From Triticum aestivum (taxonomy: Eukaryota; Streptophyta; Magnoliopsida; Poales; Poaceae): DNA of 64,000 nucleotides. The translations under genes and the position numbers were made by a program. Below, piece by piece: positions 22,546 through 33,729 of this stretch (position 1 is its first letter; every line of letters starts with the position of its first letter). The notes under the pieces are model-generated. The model was not told the DNA's origin and did not search any database. It was given only the letters and a program-made list of their open reading frames with translations. Where the stretch lies: assembly GCF_018294505.1 (NCBI RefSeq), contig NC_057814.1, positions 33,527,789 through 33,591,788 on the forward strand, written 5' to 3'.

Positions 22546-23908
22546 CCAGAACCTAAAGTCTCATTACTGCCACGTGATTATGACGCAACTGCTTCCGGTT
22601 GCATTGATGGGGCTTCTACCGGATAACGTTCGATTAGCCATTGTGAAGCTATGTGCATTCCTGAATGCAATCTCTCAGAAGGTAATCGATCCAGAAATCA
22701 TACCAAGGTTAGAGAATGATTTGGTGCAATGTCTTGTCAGTTTCGAGTTGGTGTTCCCACCATCCTTCTTCAACATCATGATGCACGTCCTAGTTCACCT
22801 ATGCGAAGAGATTAACGTTTTGGGTCCTGTATTTCTACACAATATGTTCCCCTTTGAGAGGTTCATGGGAGTCTTAAAGAAATATGTTCATAACCGTGCT
22901 AGACCAGAAGGAAGCATCTCCAAGGGCCATCACAATGAGGAGGTCATTGAGTTTTGTATTGACTTTATTCCTGACCTTAAGCCGATTGGTGTTCCTGAAT
23001 CGCGGCATAAGGGCAGACTGGAGGGAAAAGGCACGCTAGGAGGGAATCAACTAATATGTATGGACGGACATTCTCTCACTGAAGCACACTACACAGTTCT
23101 GCAGAATTCCGCCTTGGTGGCTCCGTATATGGACGAACACAAGAATTTTCTACGCTCCAAACACCCGGAGCGGTCTGATGACTGGATTACACATGAACAA
23201 ACCAGGAGTTTCGCCGGCTGGTTGCAGACACGTACCATGCATGACGCCTCTATTGAAGATGACCTGTACTCGCTGTCCGAGTTACCATCTTCTAATATAA
23301 TGACTTTCAAAGGGTACGAGATAAATGGTAATACATTTTACACAATCGCCCAAGATAAGAAGAGCACCAACCAAAACAGTGGTGTCCGCTTTGACGCAAC
23401 AACCAAGACGGGAAAGGAAACATATTATGGTTACATAGAGGACATATGGGAACTTGACTATGGACGTGGTTTGAAGGTCCCTTTGTTTCGGTGCAAATGG
23501 GTCAATATGACATGAGGCGGGGTAACGGAAGTCCCGCAGTACGGAATGACAACAGTGGATCTCAACAATCTTGCGTATGCAGACGAACCATTCGTCCTAG
23601 CCAATGATGTGGCACAGATTTTCTATGTGAAGGACATGTCTACCAACCGAGAAAAAGAAAAGATAAGGAAGCTAATGCATCATACGATGAGCCAAAGCGC
23701 CACATAGTTCTTTCTGGGAAGAGAAACATCGTGGGAGTGGATGACAAGACAGACATGTCAGAAGATTATGAAAAGTTTGATGAAATTGCTCCACTCACAG
23801 TGAATATTGACCCGAGCATCCAGTTAAATGATGAAGATTTTCCATGGCTACGACGCAAAGGGACACATGCGAAGAAAAAGTTTCACACCCAAAGATCTGG
23901 GATGTGAT

Positions 23909-24816
23909 CGGCTTTACTATCATCACTTTCTTCTGTGTTTCACACCCAGGAGGGAATCTCTATAATAGTTAGGGTAGTTATGTGTTTTGGCATTTGAAAC
24001 GCGAAGAAATTTTATGTGCAAACAAATTCTTTCATGCATTTACTGATTTTTTCAGCTAAATGACCTTGAAATTGAAAAGCATTTCAAATGAACTCATAAA
24101 AGGTTGAAAGTTGGCATGGTATCATAATTTCACCCACATAGCATGTGCAAAAAAGTAGAGAGGGTTACCGCAAAAACTGGATGCACTTCGTGTACAAAAT
24201 GGACAATCTCTTTCGAAGTATCAGGGTTTCGGACGAAAACTCATCTGTTACAAAGGCATTTCATTTTTTAAATAACCTAAGCATTACCAAATTGAATATA
24301 ATGATAAAACACACTAATATTAAACATAAGAAAAAAGAATCACTGAAAAATCTATTTTCAAAGTTAAGTTATTCACAAACTAGTGATTCACACAAATTTC
24401 AAATAATCCAAAATTTAAACTATTCAAATTTGAAAACTACCGGCACTAACAGAAAGTTTGTAATTTTTTGTACCTAAAGCAAAAATATTCACAAAGAAAC
24501 TATAAATACAGCAAAAAACAACTCAAAAATAAATAAACCAAAAATAAATAAAGCAAAAAAATAAGAAAATTAAAAAGCCCACCTACTGGGCCAGAGTGGC
24601 CTGCATACGACTAGAAACCCAACCTGTAGTTGGGCCAGGATGCAGGCCCGCAAGCCCAGTAGGCCCACAGGCAGAGTAGGAGAGGTAGGCCCAGAAGGCC
24701 TGCTTTGGAGGGGAGCTCAATGCAGTGCCCGCGCCGGGGCTTATAAACTGGTCTTGGCGCTCCTCAACTAGCGAGGTGGGACTAAACTTTTGCGCCCCTC
24801 GCCTAGCAGCGCACAC
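23909..24816. other. CACTA inter-gene region
   Basis: Downstream of the transposase stop. AT-rich to about 24575, then a stretch with repeated GGCCCA/TGGGCC words and no supported gene. An ORF of 110 codons at 24145-24477 is low-complexity, Lys/Asn/Ser-rich, and I give it no function. Confidence 0.6.
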
Positions 24817-24976
24817 CCTTTAGTACCGGGTCGTGGCTCCAATCGGTACTAAAGGGGGGGGTCTTTAGTACCGGTTGGTGCCACCATCCGGTACTAAAGG
24901 TGGTGCACTTCCCGCCGCTTCGCCTGGCCAAAACAGACCTTTAGTACCGGTTTGTGGCTCCAACCGGTACTAAAGG
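24817..24976. repeat. CACTA-type hairpin array upstream of the second gene
   Basis: Three imperfect palindromes, each starting CTTTAGTACCGG and ending CCGGTACTAAAG or similar (24817-24856, 24863-24900, 24938-24976). They are the same word family as the terminal repeats at 30671-30883 and in the small CACTA at 977-2330. Here they sit internally, just before a TATA-like box. Confidence 0.88.
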
Positions 24977-24983
24977 TGTGTTC

Positions 24984-24990
24984 TATATAG
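24984..24990 (+). promoter_or_regulatory. TATA-like box for the second CACTA gene
   Basis: TATATAG at 24984-24990 lies directly after the hairpin array and about 25-30 bp before CTC-rich 5'-UTR-like sequence (from about 25015). A first exon could end near 25270, where CCGGTGAGCTC gives a good 5' splice site. Confidence 0.4.
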
Positions 24991-25317
24991 GAAAACACTT
25001 CAAAAAAAATTCAGTTTCTCATCTCTCCCTCTGCTTCTTTCTCCTCTGCCCCGTCGCCGCCGCCCCTCGTCGCCGCCCCCGTCGCCGTCCGTCGCCATCC
25101 CCGTCGCCGTCGCCGCCTCGGCCGTCCCCGTCGCCGCGCCCCGCCCCGTCGTCCCGTCGTCCCCGCCCGGCCCGTCCCCGTCCCCGTCCTCGTCGTCGCC
25201 GCCCCGTCCCCATCCCCGTCGTCACTGCCCGTCTCCGTCCCCGTCACCGCCCCCCGTCGCCGCGCCTCGCCGGTGAGCTCCTGCCCCGGCCGCCATGTCC
25301 ACACACACACACACACA

Positions 25318-25610
25318 TTAATTTTTTTAGTTTTTTAGTTATAAATTTTAATTATAGAAATTTTCTGTTTTTTAGTTATAGAAATATTAGAAATGTTATA
25401 GAAATGTTAGTTATATAGAAATGTTATAAATTTTTCTGTTTTTTAGTTATAGAAATAGTTATAGAAATGTTAGCAATTTTTCTGTTTTTTAGTTATAGAA
25501 ATATTTATAGAAATGTTAGCAATTTTTCTGTTTTTTAGTTATAGAAATATTAGAAATGTTAGTTATATATATAGAAATGTTAGAAATTTTAGAATTACTT
25601 TTAGCTAGAT
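25318..25610. repeat. AT-rich tandem repeat (TTTAGTTATAGAAAT)
   Basis: About five to six irregular copies of TTTTCTGTTTTTTAGTTATA followed by GAAATATTAGAAATGTTAG-like sequence. It is probably within a leader intron of the second CACTA gene. Confidence 0.8.
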
Positions 25611-25814
25611 GAATTAGATTAATGTCAAATTGTTAGAATTTGCATATAGAATTTTAGTTATCACAATCCAATCATTTAAAAAATGTTACTTTTTGCGGGC
25701 ATATAGTATTTGTTTTCGACGATGCCCGGCCCGCATCCTCGCTGTTGACCCGTTCGCGACGACGTCCGGCTGACCCATGTCCGGGACTGGGCTCCACCGG
25801 GTTGGCACTGGGAG

Positions 25815-26150
25815 GTGCTACCTGGAGGGGGGCGCCGCTTGTTGAGGAACCCGGCCTCGGGTCCCGTTGTGGACCCTGATCTCCTTTGGTGGCGTTCGGG
25901 TGGGCCACATTCGGTGCAGCGGGAGCCGGCCCCGCCGGAGGTGGTGCGTCGCCGTGTCAGGGAGGAGGACGAGCACGTCCATCGCTACATGGCTGCTATG
26001 GACGTCAGGTTCTCCAATACCTGGCAGGTTCTTTGGGCAGATGACCGGAGATATGATCCTGTGATGGTTCCTTCTCTTTGGGTGTCGACCGCTCGCGCCC
26101 AGGGAACCGCGAGTGGCCTAGATTCTTCTGTAGTATTCGATCTTTATTAG
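25815..26150 (+). CDS. Small CACTA-internal ORF of unknown function
   Basis: An open frame of 111 codons ending at 26150. The C-terminal part (REEDEHVHRYMAAMDVRFSN, then TWQVLWADDRRYDPVMVPSL) looks protein-like and lies between the promoter region and the second transposon gene. An upstream ATG at 25722 is cut off by a TGA after eight codons, so the N-terminus is uncertain and may be damaged. I recognise no domain. It could be an exon of the downstream gene or an independent accessory ORF. Confidence 0.4.
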   Translation: MLPGGGRRLLRNPASGPVVDPDLLWWRSGGPHSVQREPAPPEVVRRRVREEDEHVHRYMAAMDVRFSNTWQVLWADDRRYDPVMVPSLWVSTARAQGTASGLDSSVVFDLY

Positions 26151-26367
26151 CTACCTAGCCAGTGATGTATTCGATATATAATATTCGAGACGATGTATTC
26201 AAGATTATATTTATTATTCGAGACGATGTACTCGAGATTATATATCATTCGAGATGATGCATATTATGTACTATATGATTCAGTTTTTCCTTATTGATTG
26301 CATCCATGCATTGTAATTTGAATACTAAATTGTTTTATATTTCTTCTTTATTAGTTAAGTAAAAGCT

Positions 26368-28647
26368 ATGGCGGACAATACCGGCAGAGAGAGAGAGAAG
26401 AGGAATTGTTCGAGATCATACGCAACCCTCGCAGGCTAGATGATCTGAATGAAGGAGATGACGGCTCCCAATATCTGAACAATACCGGGGAGGGTGATGA
26501 TAAGATATTCGATCTCGACGACCGAGCTGATGAACTCATGAACTATGATTATGATTATGATGACGCGGACAATGTTTATGATGACACAGACAATGTTGAT
26601 CTTGAAATAACAAAGACTACCGGCAAGGTATATTTATATTAGCAGGCATCTGGTAATCATCACATGTTTTTCTTTATTTGAAGATATATTAACGAATCGA
26701 TCTTTCTTCTTTCAGCCCTCCGGATCGAGCAAATCTGCTTCTACAGAGAGCAGGACAAAGCGAGGCCCAGGCAAAAAGTTGAAGGAGGGTGTAAAGTACA
26801 ACATCGACTCCATCAAAGCTAATGGCGAACCCCTCAGGCCTAAGAACATTACGAACAAGTGGACTCGTCAGTGCGGAGTTCTTGTGAAGGATCAACTCCC
26901 GGTCTCCATTCAAGAATGGAAAGAGCCAAAAACTAAACGTCTAGATGTTACTTGGGTCGACGACACAGCAAAACAAAATCTTTGGGAATCTCTGATGGAA
27001 CATTTCACCCTACCAGATTATTTCACTAATGCAGATGTGCAGAAAGTCAAGGACGCTGCTCTTAAGAAGATGGCAATTGCATTCAACACCCACAAGAAAA
27101 CTGTATGGGCCAACTACCTCGCTGCAAAAAATAAGACTCCAGAATTCAAGGGAACACTGGAGAAGCAAAGAGAACACTAACCCGCTTTCATGAAATTCAA
27201 GGAATCAGAATTATCTAAGGAACGGTCAAGAAAAAACAAGGCCAATGCCGCAAAAAAGACGCAGTTCCATAGGCCGGGGCCAGGTGGCTACGCGGTGGCA
27301 ATGCCTAAGTGGGATAAGCTGAGCAAGAGATGGAGGATCCAGGGGTCACTCCGGTTACTAGGAGCTGGCCCCCCAGGTGCAGAACTTGGTTCTATGCGCA
27401 TGGGGGGGCGTTGGACCCGAAGACAGGCCTGGTTTCGAAGAAGGCAAGTCTAAAAGGAGCCGAACAAAAGTTACTTGACGTAATGGAAGATGCTCGAAAG
27501 GGGGTGTTCACTCCCAACAGAGAGAAGGACGAGCTTACGCGCGCACTGGGAAATCCTGAACACCCAGGAAGAACACGAGGCAAGGGCGTTATTCCCTGTT
27601 ATGAGGGCTTTTCGGAATGGAACGACGACTACAGGACCCGTGCAAGAAAGAAGATGGAGGAGGAGAAGAAGAGGAAGCTGGAGGAGGAGCAAAGGAAGCA
27701 GGATGCAGAACGCCTTCAAGGCCTAGAAGCAAGGCACGCGAACTTGGCACTCAAATTCGAGCAGCAGCAGCAGCAGCAGATCGACTCACTTAGCCAGGAA
27801 AGGGGGTCTCAGCAGCGGCAGCAGCAAGTGGATGATCGTCCAGCATTGGATAGCACCGTCCCATCCATGCCGAGAAGCAGCGTTGGTTCCGCCCCGGGCG
27901 ACGCACTGTTGGATACATACCCTGTGGATGACATCATAGAGAACACTAACTGTGAGCTACACTTCAAAATGAAGAACATATCCATGAAGGTGGCGGACGC
28001 TGTTGCTTTTACAATTACCCCCGAAGCAACCTTCCATTACAACCCGATTCCAGCGGGCTATGCTCGTGTCTTGGTTGATGAGGTGGTGGACCCATATTCG
28101 GGGCTACAGCTTGACATTCCTGGAGGTGACGACGAGCACACACTGGGAGAGGCCATACATCGTATCATCCTATGGAGAAAGGATTGCATCGTCTTTCGAA
28201 GTCCACCGACACCGCGTCTCCCGAGTCCTCCTCGAAGTCCTCCACCGAGTCAGCAGACTCCCGCTCCTCCAAGTCCATGAACGCGTGAGCCGACTCCTCC
28301 TCGAAGTCCGCCACCGTGTCAGCAGACTCCCGCTCCTTCAAGTCCACGAACGCGTGAGCAGACTCCTGCTTCATGTCCGGCACAGCGTCAGGCCACTCCT
28401 CCCGTTTCAAGTCCGACACCGTGTCAGGCCACACCTCCTTCTTCAATTCCGGCACAGTGTCAGGCCACTCCTCCTGCTCCAACTCAGCCACGTCATCCGT
28501 CTCCGCCGCCTCAGCAATCGCAGAAGAGACACGCGCACAGCTATCGTGCGTAGCGGTACGAGTTGAGGTAGTAGAGGAAGTACAGGCGGAGACAAGCGAT
28601 ATAAATATGGTCCAAGCCTCGCTCCTCTTCCTCAGAGGCCTTACGAC
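26368..28647 (+). pseudogene. Second CACTA gene, N-terminal half: Transposase_24-like protein
   Basis: From ATG 26368 (MADNTGRERE) a frameshift before 26406 leads into an acidic exon (IIRNPRRLDDLNEGDD ... YDYDYDDADNVYDD). Intron 1 is 26628-26715 (GTATAT...TTTCAG). Exon 2 carries a segment that I compare with the Ptta/En/Spm family (Transposase_24): VTWVDDTAKQNLWESLMEHF, then KMAIAFNTHKKTVWANYLAA. Breaks: TAA at 27178-27180 in frame, a frameshift near 27325, TGA at 28278-28280 (CGA in the neighbouring repeat units, so a C-to-T change), and a further break near 28552. After the domain come a Glu/Lys-rich coil (KKMEEEKKRKLEEEQRK), a poly-Gln tract and a Pro/Ser/Thr-rich repeat. TNPA-type proteins bind the hairpin tips and assist transposition. 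Confidence 0.75.
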
Positions 28648-30613
28648 ATGACCGAGGAGCAAAACACAGCCATAGTGAGGGCCGAAGTGGACTCCCATTT
28701 TGGACCGAAACCGGCACCGCCGCCGAGGGAGAAAGTGCCTGAGAAAGTTATGGACCACTTTATTCATATGGCAAGAAAACTAGCTCCCAAGCCTCTTGAC
28801 TCAGACTATGAGCGCCAAATCAGGAATGCACATCGAGCACGACTACAGAAAGAAGCGAGCTCGAGCTCGAGCCAACAAGCAGCTGTCAAAAAATGCGGGA
28901 AAACCGTTCCCCAGCTGGGAGAACAGGCGGTGCAATCGATCCCCCCGCTTGTTGTGCCAACAACACATGAGAGTACGCGCGCCGAATATTATTGTGGGCA
29001 AACCGTTAACGTTCCCCAGCTGGGCGATGTGGTAATAACCGAGGAGCATATAATGCAGGCTGAAATGCTCAATATCACTGTTGGACAACTCCTCGAGATC
29101 GAGCCCATGTCTCCCCTTAGAGAGGAGGAAATAAAACGGAAATATGTCCGGGGCCAACCTTTGGTCGAGCCCGAGGAGGTCAAGAACCTCCCAACGAGAA
29201 TGTATAAATTGCATGATTGGTACATGAAAATTACCAAGAGTTCCAATCGAGAGTCCCTCATCGTGCAAGTCAAGGAAGAGCATTACTTCCATAAGAAAGC
29301 TCTGTCCGTTGAGTATTCAGAACTATTTCAGTTATTCAATCAAGATGCACTCGACAAATCTATCGTCAGTTGCTATTGTCTGTAAGTGATTTCTTTCTGT
29401 AATTTAAGTCTCAAGCTAGCTCTAGTGCTCATTGATTGATCATTAATTACCTGTAATTATATATCCTCACTATATATTCTTTTCTGTGGTATTATGCAGG
29501 ATGAAGATCTATGAAATGAAAAAAGCTGGACGGTATGGCATTGGGTTCATTGACCCAAATACCGTTAATGAATACACATGGAAATTGGAATGGTGTAGAC
29601 AAGATGTAGAGAAAAACATGCTAGAGTTCTTGAAGTGCCTCAATACCAATGAAGATATACTGCTTCCTTACAACTTCGAGTCAGTCACACTGTCTTGTAC
29701 TACAAATTCTGTTTTTGCTTACTAGCTAGATGTTAATAAGTGTATAGGGTATAGGATTATAGTTGATTAGTGTTATGCACATGCCCGCTTAATTTATACA
29801 TGCAAACGTATGCGCATGCAGGTACCACTGGATCTTGTTAGACATTAAAGTTGAAGAAGGAAAAGTTGAAGTACTGGACTCACTACTTAAAAAAGAAAGT
29901 GACTACAGCATCGTGAAGGGGATAGTCAACAGGTAATTTCAATCATTATTAACTATATCTCGGCCTATTTAGTTCGTCATTTCCTTATATGAACTATTTA
30001 ATAACCCCTTTATTAATTTTCTTTGCCGGCGGGCAGGGCTTGGGCAAAGTTCATCAAGGCGACTCCAGGAAATGGCGAGAAAAGCAATTTTGGTATCGAC
30101 CCAAGGTAAGTAATTAAGTAGTACTAGCTACCTAGCTACCATCTCTTTAATTCTTGTTTCAATACCATTAATTAATTATCATGCTTGATTAATTATTACC
30201 TGGTTAAATTCAATTCTCGTAAAGGCCCTGAAGCAGGCGCCGGGGACTGAACTGTGTGCATTCTACATTTGCGAGAACATTAGCATGATGGCGTCCAAAA
30301 GGAGCAGATCTGATAGACAGGACGGGGTAAGTTTGTCAGAAACTATTCACAAATTTTTACACCATTATCGATATCTAGTCAGACAACTAATACACATACA
30401 TATTGATCTCCTTCTTAACAGTTCAGAGAGGTGCGGGAGCAGCTCCTACCAACGGAGCGCATACTAGCACTTCAAGAGGAAATAGCGGGATTTTTGCTCG
30501 ACCAGGTCATAGATCCCAAAGGAGAATACTATTACCCGCTACCGCCCCATGAACCACTTGTCATCGTGACAATATGTAGTATCGTAAAATACCAGCAAAC
30601 AAAAAAGAATTAA
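28648..30613 (+). pseudogene. Second CACTA gene, C-terminal half: Ulp1/C48-type protease domain
   Basis: This continues the same protein; an open frame lies upstream of the Met at 28648. Introns with GT..AG ends: 29382-29499, 29680-29821, 29933-30036, 30106-30224 and 30327-30421. The exons give LCYC-less linker sequence, then MKIYEMKKAGRYGIGFIDPN, YHWILLDI (His codon 29826-29828), VEVLDSLL (Asp codon 29877-29879) and APGTELCAFYICEN (Cys codon 30255-30257). This His-Asp-Cys order, with a Gln upstream of Cys (KQAPGTELC), is that of Ulp1/SENP cysteine proteases, which cleave SUMO-type tags. Stop at 30613. All junctions are in phase except exon 6/7, where phases differ by one base. That suggests a lost acceptor site or a wrong boundary. 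Activity is not demonstrated. Confidence 0.75.
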
Positions 30614-30656
30614 ATAGAAAACACAAAATTAATGGAAAAATAAAAATTGAAACCAA

Positions 30657-30883
30657 CCCCCCCCCCCCAAACATTTAGTACCGGTTGGTGCTACCAACCG
30701 ATACTAATCGTCTACCAACACCCGGGCCTGGCTCGTGCCACGTGATGGCACTTTAGCGCCGGTTCATGCCAAACCGGTAAGGGGGGGGGGGGGGGGGGTT
30801 AGTCTCCACTCTTTAGTGCCGGTTGCAGAACCGGCACTAAAGGCCCTTACGAACCGGCGCTAAAGCCCGGTTCTGCACTAGTG
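30657..30883. repeat. Right terminal and subterminal repeats of the CACTA element
   Basis: A C12 run (30657-30668) is followed by palindromes on TTTAGTACCGGTTGGTG and TTTAGTGCCGGTTGCAGAAC, a G18 run (30781-30798), and the terminus GCCCGGTTCTGCACTAGTG ending at 30883. The final CACTAGTG is itself palindromic. Confidence 0.88.
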
Positions 30884-31251
30884 CATGTACCCAGCACACA
30901 CACATATATAAGGAAAAGGGGTTTTCGTTATGGACAACTGAACCACGATCAAAGCATCCTAAATACCGATCCTAAAGGTGCGGTGAGGTACGTGAAGACC
31001 ATCTCCACTGCCGGCCACCACAAAGCCAGTGTCGACGAGGCCCCTGGATGTGCTGCTGCCCCTCCATGACTACATCACCATGGCTCCACCCTGCATCATG
31101 CCTGCATCAAGCAGGCGAGGGATTTTACCTCGGTCTTCAATAGCCAAGGCCATCAAAGGTACTTACCAATCACACTTCTGATCCATAGAAGGTGTTCTAG
31201 CTAGAGATGAAGATCATATTCACGTTAATCCTAAAGGCTTAAGTCTAACAT

Positions 31252-31547
31252 GCTAATGTCCCAATGTCTCCGATTCCTGTGTGTCCATAAAGATCTCTCT
31301 AGTTCTTGTATTATAGTCTCGTATGCCCATGTGGTTGCCCACTATGTTACGTGCTAGTAGATATGCCCAACAAGAGAGAATCATTCGTAGGAAGTGCAGA
31401 TGAATGAATGATATATATAGTGCGTTGTGGATGTACTGTTGTGTCTTGTGTGTAAAGGGAGAGATGGCTAGTGGACATTACTCACGTGTGAGAGTTGGTG
31501 GAGTGTTCATTCCGTCACCAGGAGATGAATGCCAATGTCCTATCGTA
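31252..31547. repeat. Direct duplication, copy 1
   Basis: From GCTAATGTCCCAATGTCTC to CCAATGTCCTATCGTAG. Aligns with small indels to 33730-34023 in the same orientation; shared words include ATCTCTCTAGTTCTTGTA and TATATATAGT. Confidence 0.85.
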
Positions 31548-31831
31548 GTGTAAGTAAGTCTTTTACATATTGATAATCGATTCATTCTTTCGAGGAGCGT
31601 TTCGATTTTGCATTATCAATAAATAAAAAGGCATCACATTTTCATATCAAAAGGTTGTGAACCAATTTCATACTTTGGTGGGTATGCACAATGGTGCAAC
31701 AAGCAAAAATTTATTTACCTATTTTGTATTGGAAAATACATACTTATGCATCCAAGATATGTGCTCTATTAACTTCTGAACTCAACGACTCCGATTTTTG
31801 TAGACACTCCTGAGCATGTGCTTGTGGTTCA

Positions 31832-31855
31832 TGTGTGTGTGTGTGTGTGTGTGTG
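31832..31855. repeat. (TG)12 microsatellite
   Basis: Twelve uninterrupted TG units, a likely polymorphic marker. Confidence 0.95.
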
Positions 31856-33729
31856 CATCTATGTTGTGCTTGATTTTTCTAGAAAAAACATCGAGGCTTC
31901 ATGGCAAAATAAATTATTGATATAACAATATGGAAGCACTAGAGCCAGTCAATTGAAAGGAAAGAGTTGAATTTCACTGTGTTTACCGCCTACTTGAGCA
32001 TTTGTTTTCGAGAAATTTCTCCAAATTACCCCATTTCAGCAATTTTGCACGAGTGCCTCCTCACAAAACTGGTAGAATGGCAAATCGCTACACGGGCTAA
32101 ACATGAAATAAAGTTGTTGAGTGGATATGGTTCTTCGTCGCCCTTTTCTTACTAGCCTTCATAATATCTTGGTTCTGCTATAAAACCTAAATATATAGTA
32201 ATGGACCTAAATATGATTTTACTGTCATTATTTAGGAACTTGTAGTTAATATTGTAATTATATTAATTATATATCTAGAAAAATAATTTGTTGCCTTGAA
32301 TATAACATTAACTTTGTAATTTATTTTTGCAGGGCATGTGTTGCATGCTTGATTTTGTATTCAGCTTTCACGTAGTTTAACGCTATCTCTATGATTGTTA
32401 TGTTCAAAACTTTGTAATGTATATAGTATGATTGTGTGCATCTATGGCCATGAAGGACTTATTCCTCTCACGTTCTTTCTGCGCCTCTGATATGGAATAT
32501 AGTCTGTGTTGGCTTATCATCTGCCTGTTCAACTAGCATTTCTAAAATGTTTGGCAATTTGTTAGGTGGTGTGAATAGAAAAATCAAGGTTAAATCTGAG
32601 TGGGAGTGTGTGGGCCTTTTATTGGACAATTTGAAACTATGGTAATGGTATTCTGTTTAACTATGTTAGAGTGCAAGCTCGAGAGTCCTGGAACTCTGGA
32701 TGCAACAATTTGCAGATGTTGGCACAAACGTTGTTCAAGTGATTTGAATCATGGTCTAACAAAGTAATTCAGAAGTGTTACATGTAATCCAGAGGATGGT
32801 GCTGCGGGAACCACTGTCAGTACAAAAATGTGCAAGCTTAATGTGAAAAACAATAGAGGTTGTAAGCTTCAAAAAATGAATTTTTTTTAAATGTATAAAA
32901 AGATAACATGATTTTTGAATTGTAGTTAAAAGAATGAAATTTCTAAAAAAAAATGAAGAATGAACTACGTAGGCATGCTGCAGTCGCCTAACACATGTAC
33001 TGTCAATAAAAAAATCTAATGTTATGAGTAACATGCATTAATTGATGATGTTCCAGTTAGCTTGCATAGATTAGTACAAACAAGTAACTTATGACTTACA
33101 TGCATGACTTGCTTATGAGGCATGGTTGCGTGGCAAAGAAAAATAGATAGCGCATTGCAGCTATTTAGGAATAGGATACATGAATCATCAATAAAATTGA
33201 TACGGTCCGGCCTAAAATATTTGACAGAGATTGATTCGCTTCATTTTATTCTCATATTATATTACAACAAAGAGAAGGCGTCACTGACTCGCTCGGTGTC
33301 TTGGTCATGATGCATCATCCGATCCAAGACTCCACGCCCGTACTTCATTCTCTCCTCTCGCACGCACAGTACTTCACGCACGCCCGTACTTCATTCTTCA
33401 TACTTTGGTCGCTGCTGGGCTGATCTGCTATGTTTTCTTGCTGAGTGAAAGGGCCATACGCACTAATCCCCTTGGCTGGAGCCCCCAAAAGTTGTGGATC
33501 CTGTGCGGTGGCAGCTGATGCAGTTTCTTAGGGGCCAGTAATGGTGTTATTGGAGCTTCAACCAAATTTGGGGTCTAGCTCAAAGAGAAGTAGCGCACAG
33601 AACAGAATTGGTCCAATTGAGTCATGTTTGTGTACTGCCGACCCATTAGCACTGGGATTTGGAGGCACTTGTCATTGAACATGCCAAGGCAATCACTTGC
33701 GTCGACTGCTGATCCTAGCGACACAATTT

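Larger units (their letters stand above)
13030..23908 (+). pseudogene. CACTA TNP2-type transposase, split by a retrotransposon
   Basis: The 5' part (to 13750) reads a Transposase_21-type domain: EHMGEEFDLKALLFVTINDW, PALSNLSGQTNKGYRACTHC, HRRFLPTRHP and SAIDVMHVTKNLC. At 13750 Angela interrupts the codon. The frame resumes at 22551 as NLKSHYCHVIMTQLLP and continues through a DUF4218-like segment (VRLAIVKLCAFLNAIS, HNMFPFERFMGVLKKYVHN) and a DUF4216-like segment (YYGYIEDIWELDYGRG, VPLFRCKWVN). Breaks: a TGA codon at 23513-23515 and a frameshift near 23670, after which the last part (GKRNIVGVDDKTDMS) runs to TGA at 23908. The N-terminal part is missing; 12903-13029 is only weakly similar (VETLQLSVRAW). 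TNP2 would cut and join CACTA ends in the nucleus. Confidence 0.9.
12903..30883 (+). mobile_element. Autonomous-type CACTA transposon, left-truncated, split by Angela
   Basis: The element carries a TNP2-type transposase gene, then a hairpin array and TATA-like promoter (24817-24990), then a second multi-exon gene, then subterminal palindromes and the terminus CTGCACTAGTG at 30883. Without the nested Angela (13751-22545 plus one copy of its 5-bp duplication) about 9.2 kb remains. The left end is lost where the Athila-type gypsy LTR begins. The 3-bp target duplication on the right should be CAT (30884-30886), but the left partner is not in the window. Both genes carry stops or frameshifts. Confidence 0.8.

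Noticed and set aside
24954..25418. Pro/Arg-rich ORFs of 68-154 codons
   Set aside because: CCGTCGCC-type low complexity, probably the 5' leader of the second CACTA gene, open on both strands.
26779..27180. Treating each ORF of the second CACTA gene as a separate gene
   Set aside because: Frames join through GT..AG introns and single breaks into one protein order.
28003..28767. ORFs on both strands across the Pro/Ser repeat
   Set aside because: Shadows of the tandem repeat in the transposon gene; the supported frame is the one continuous with the Transposase_24-like region.
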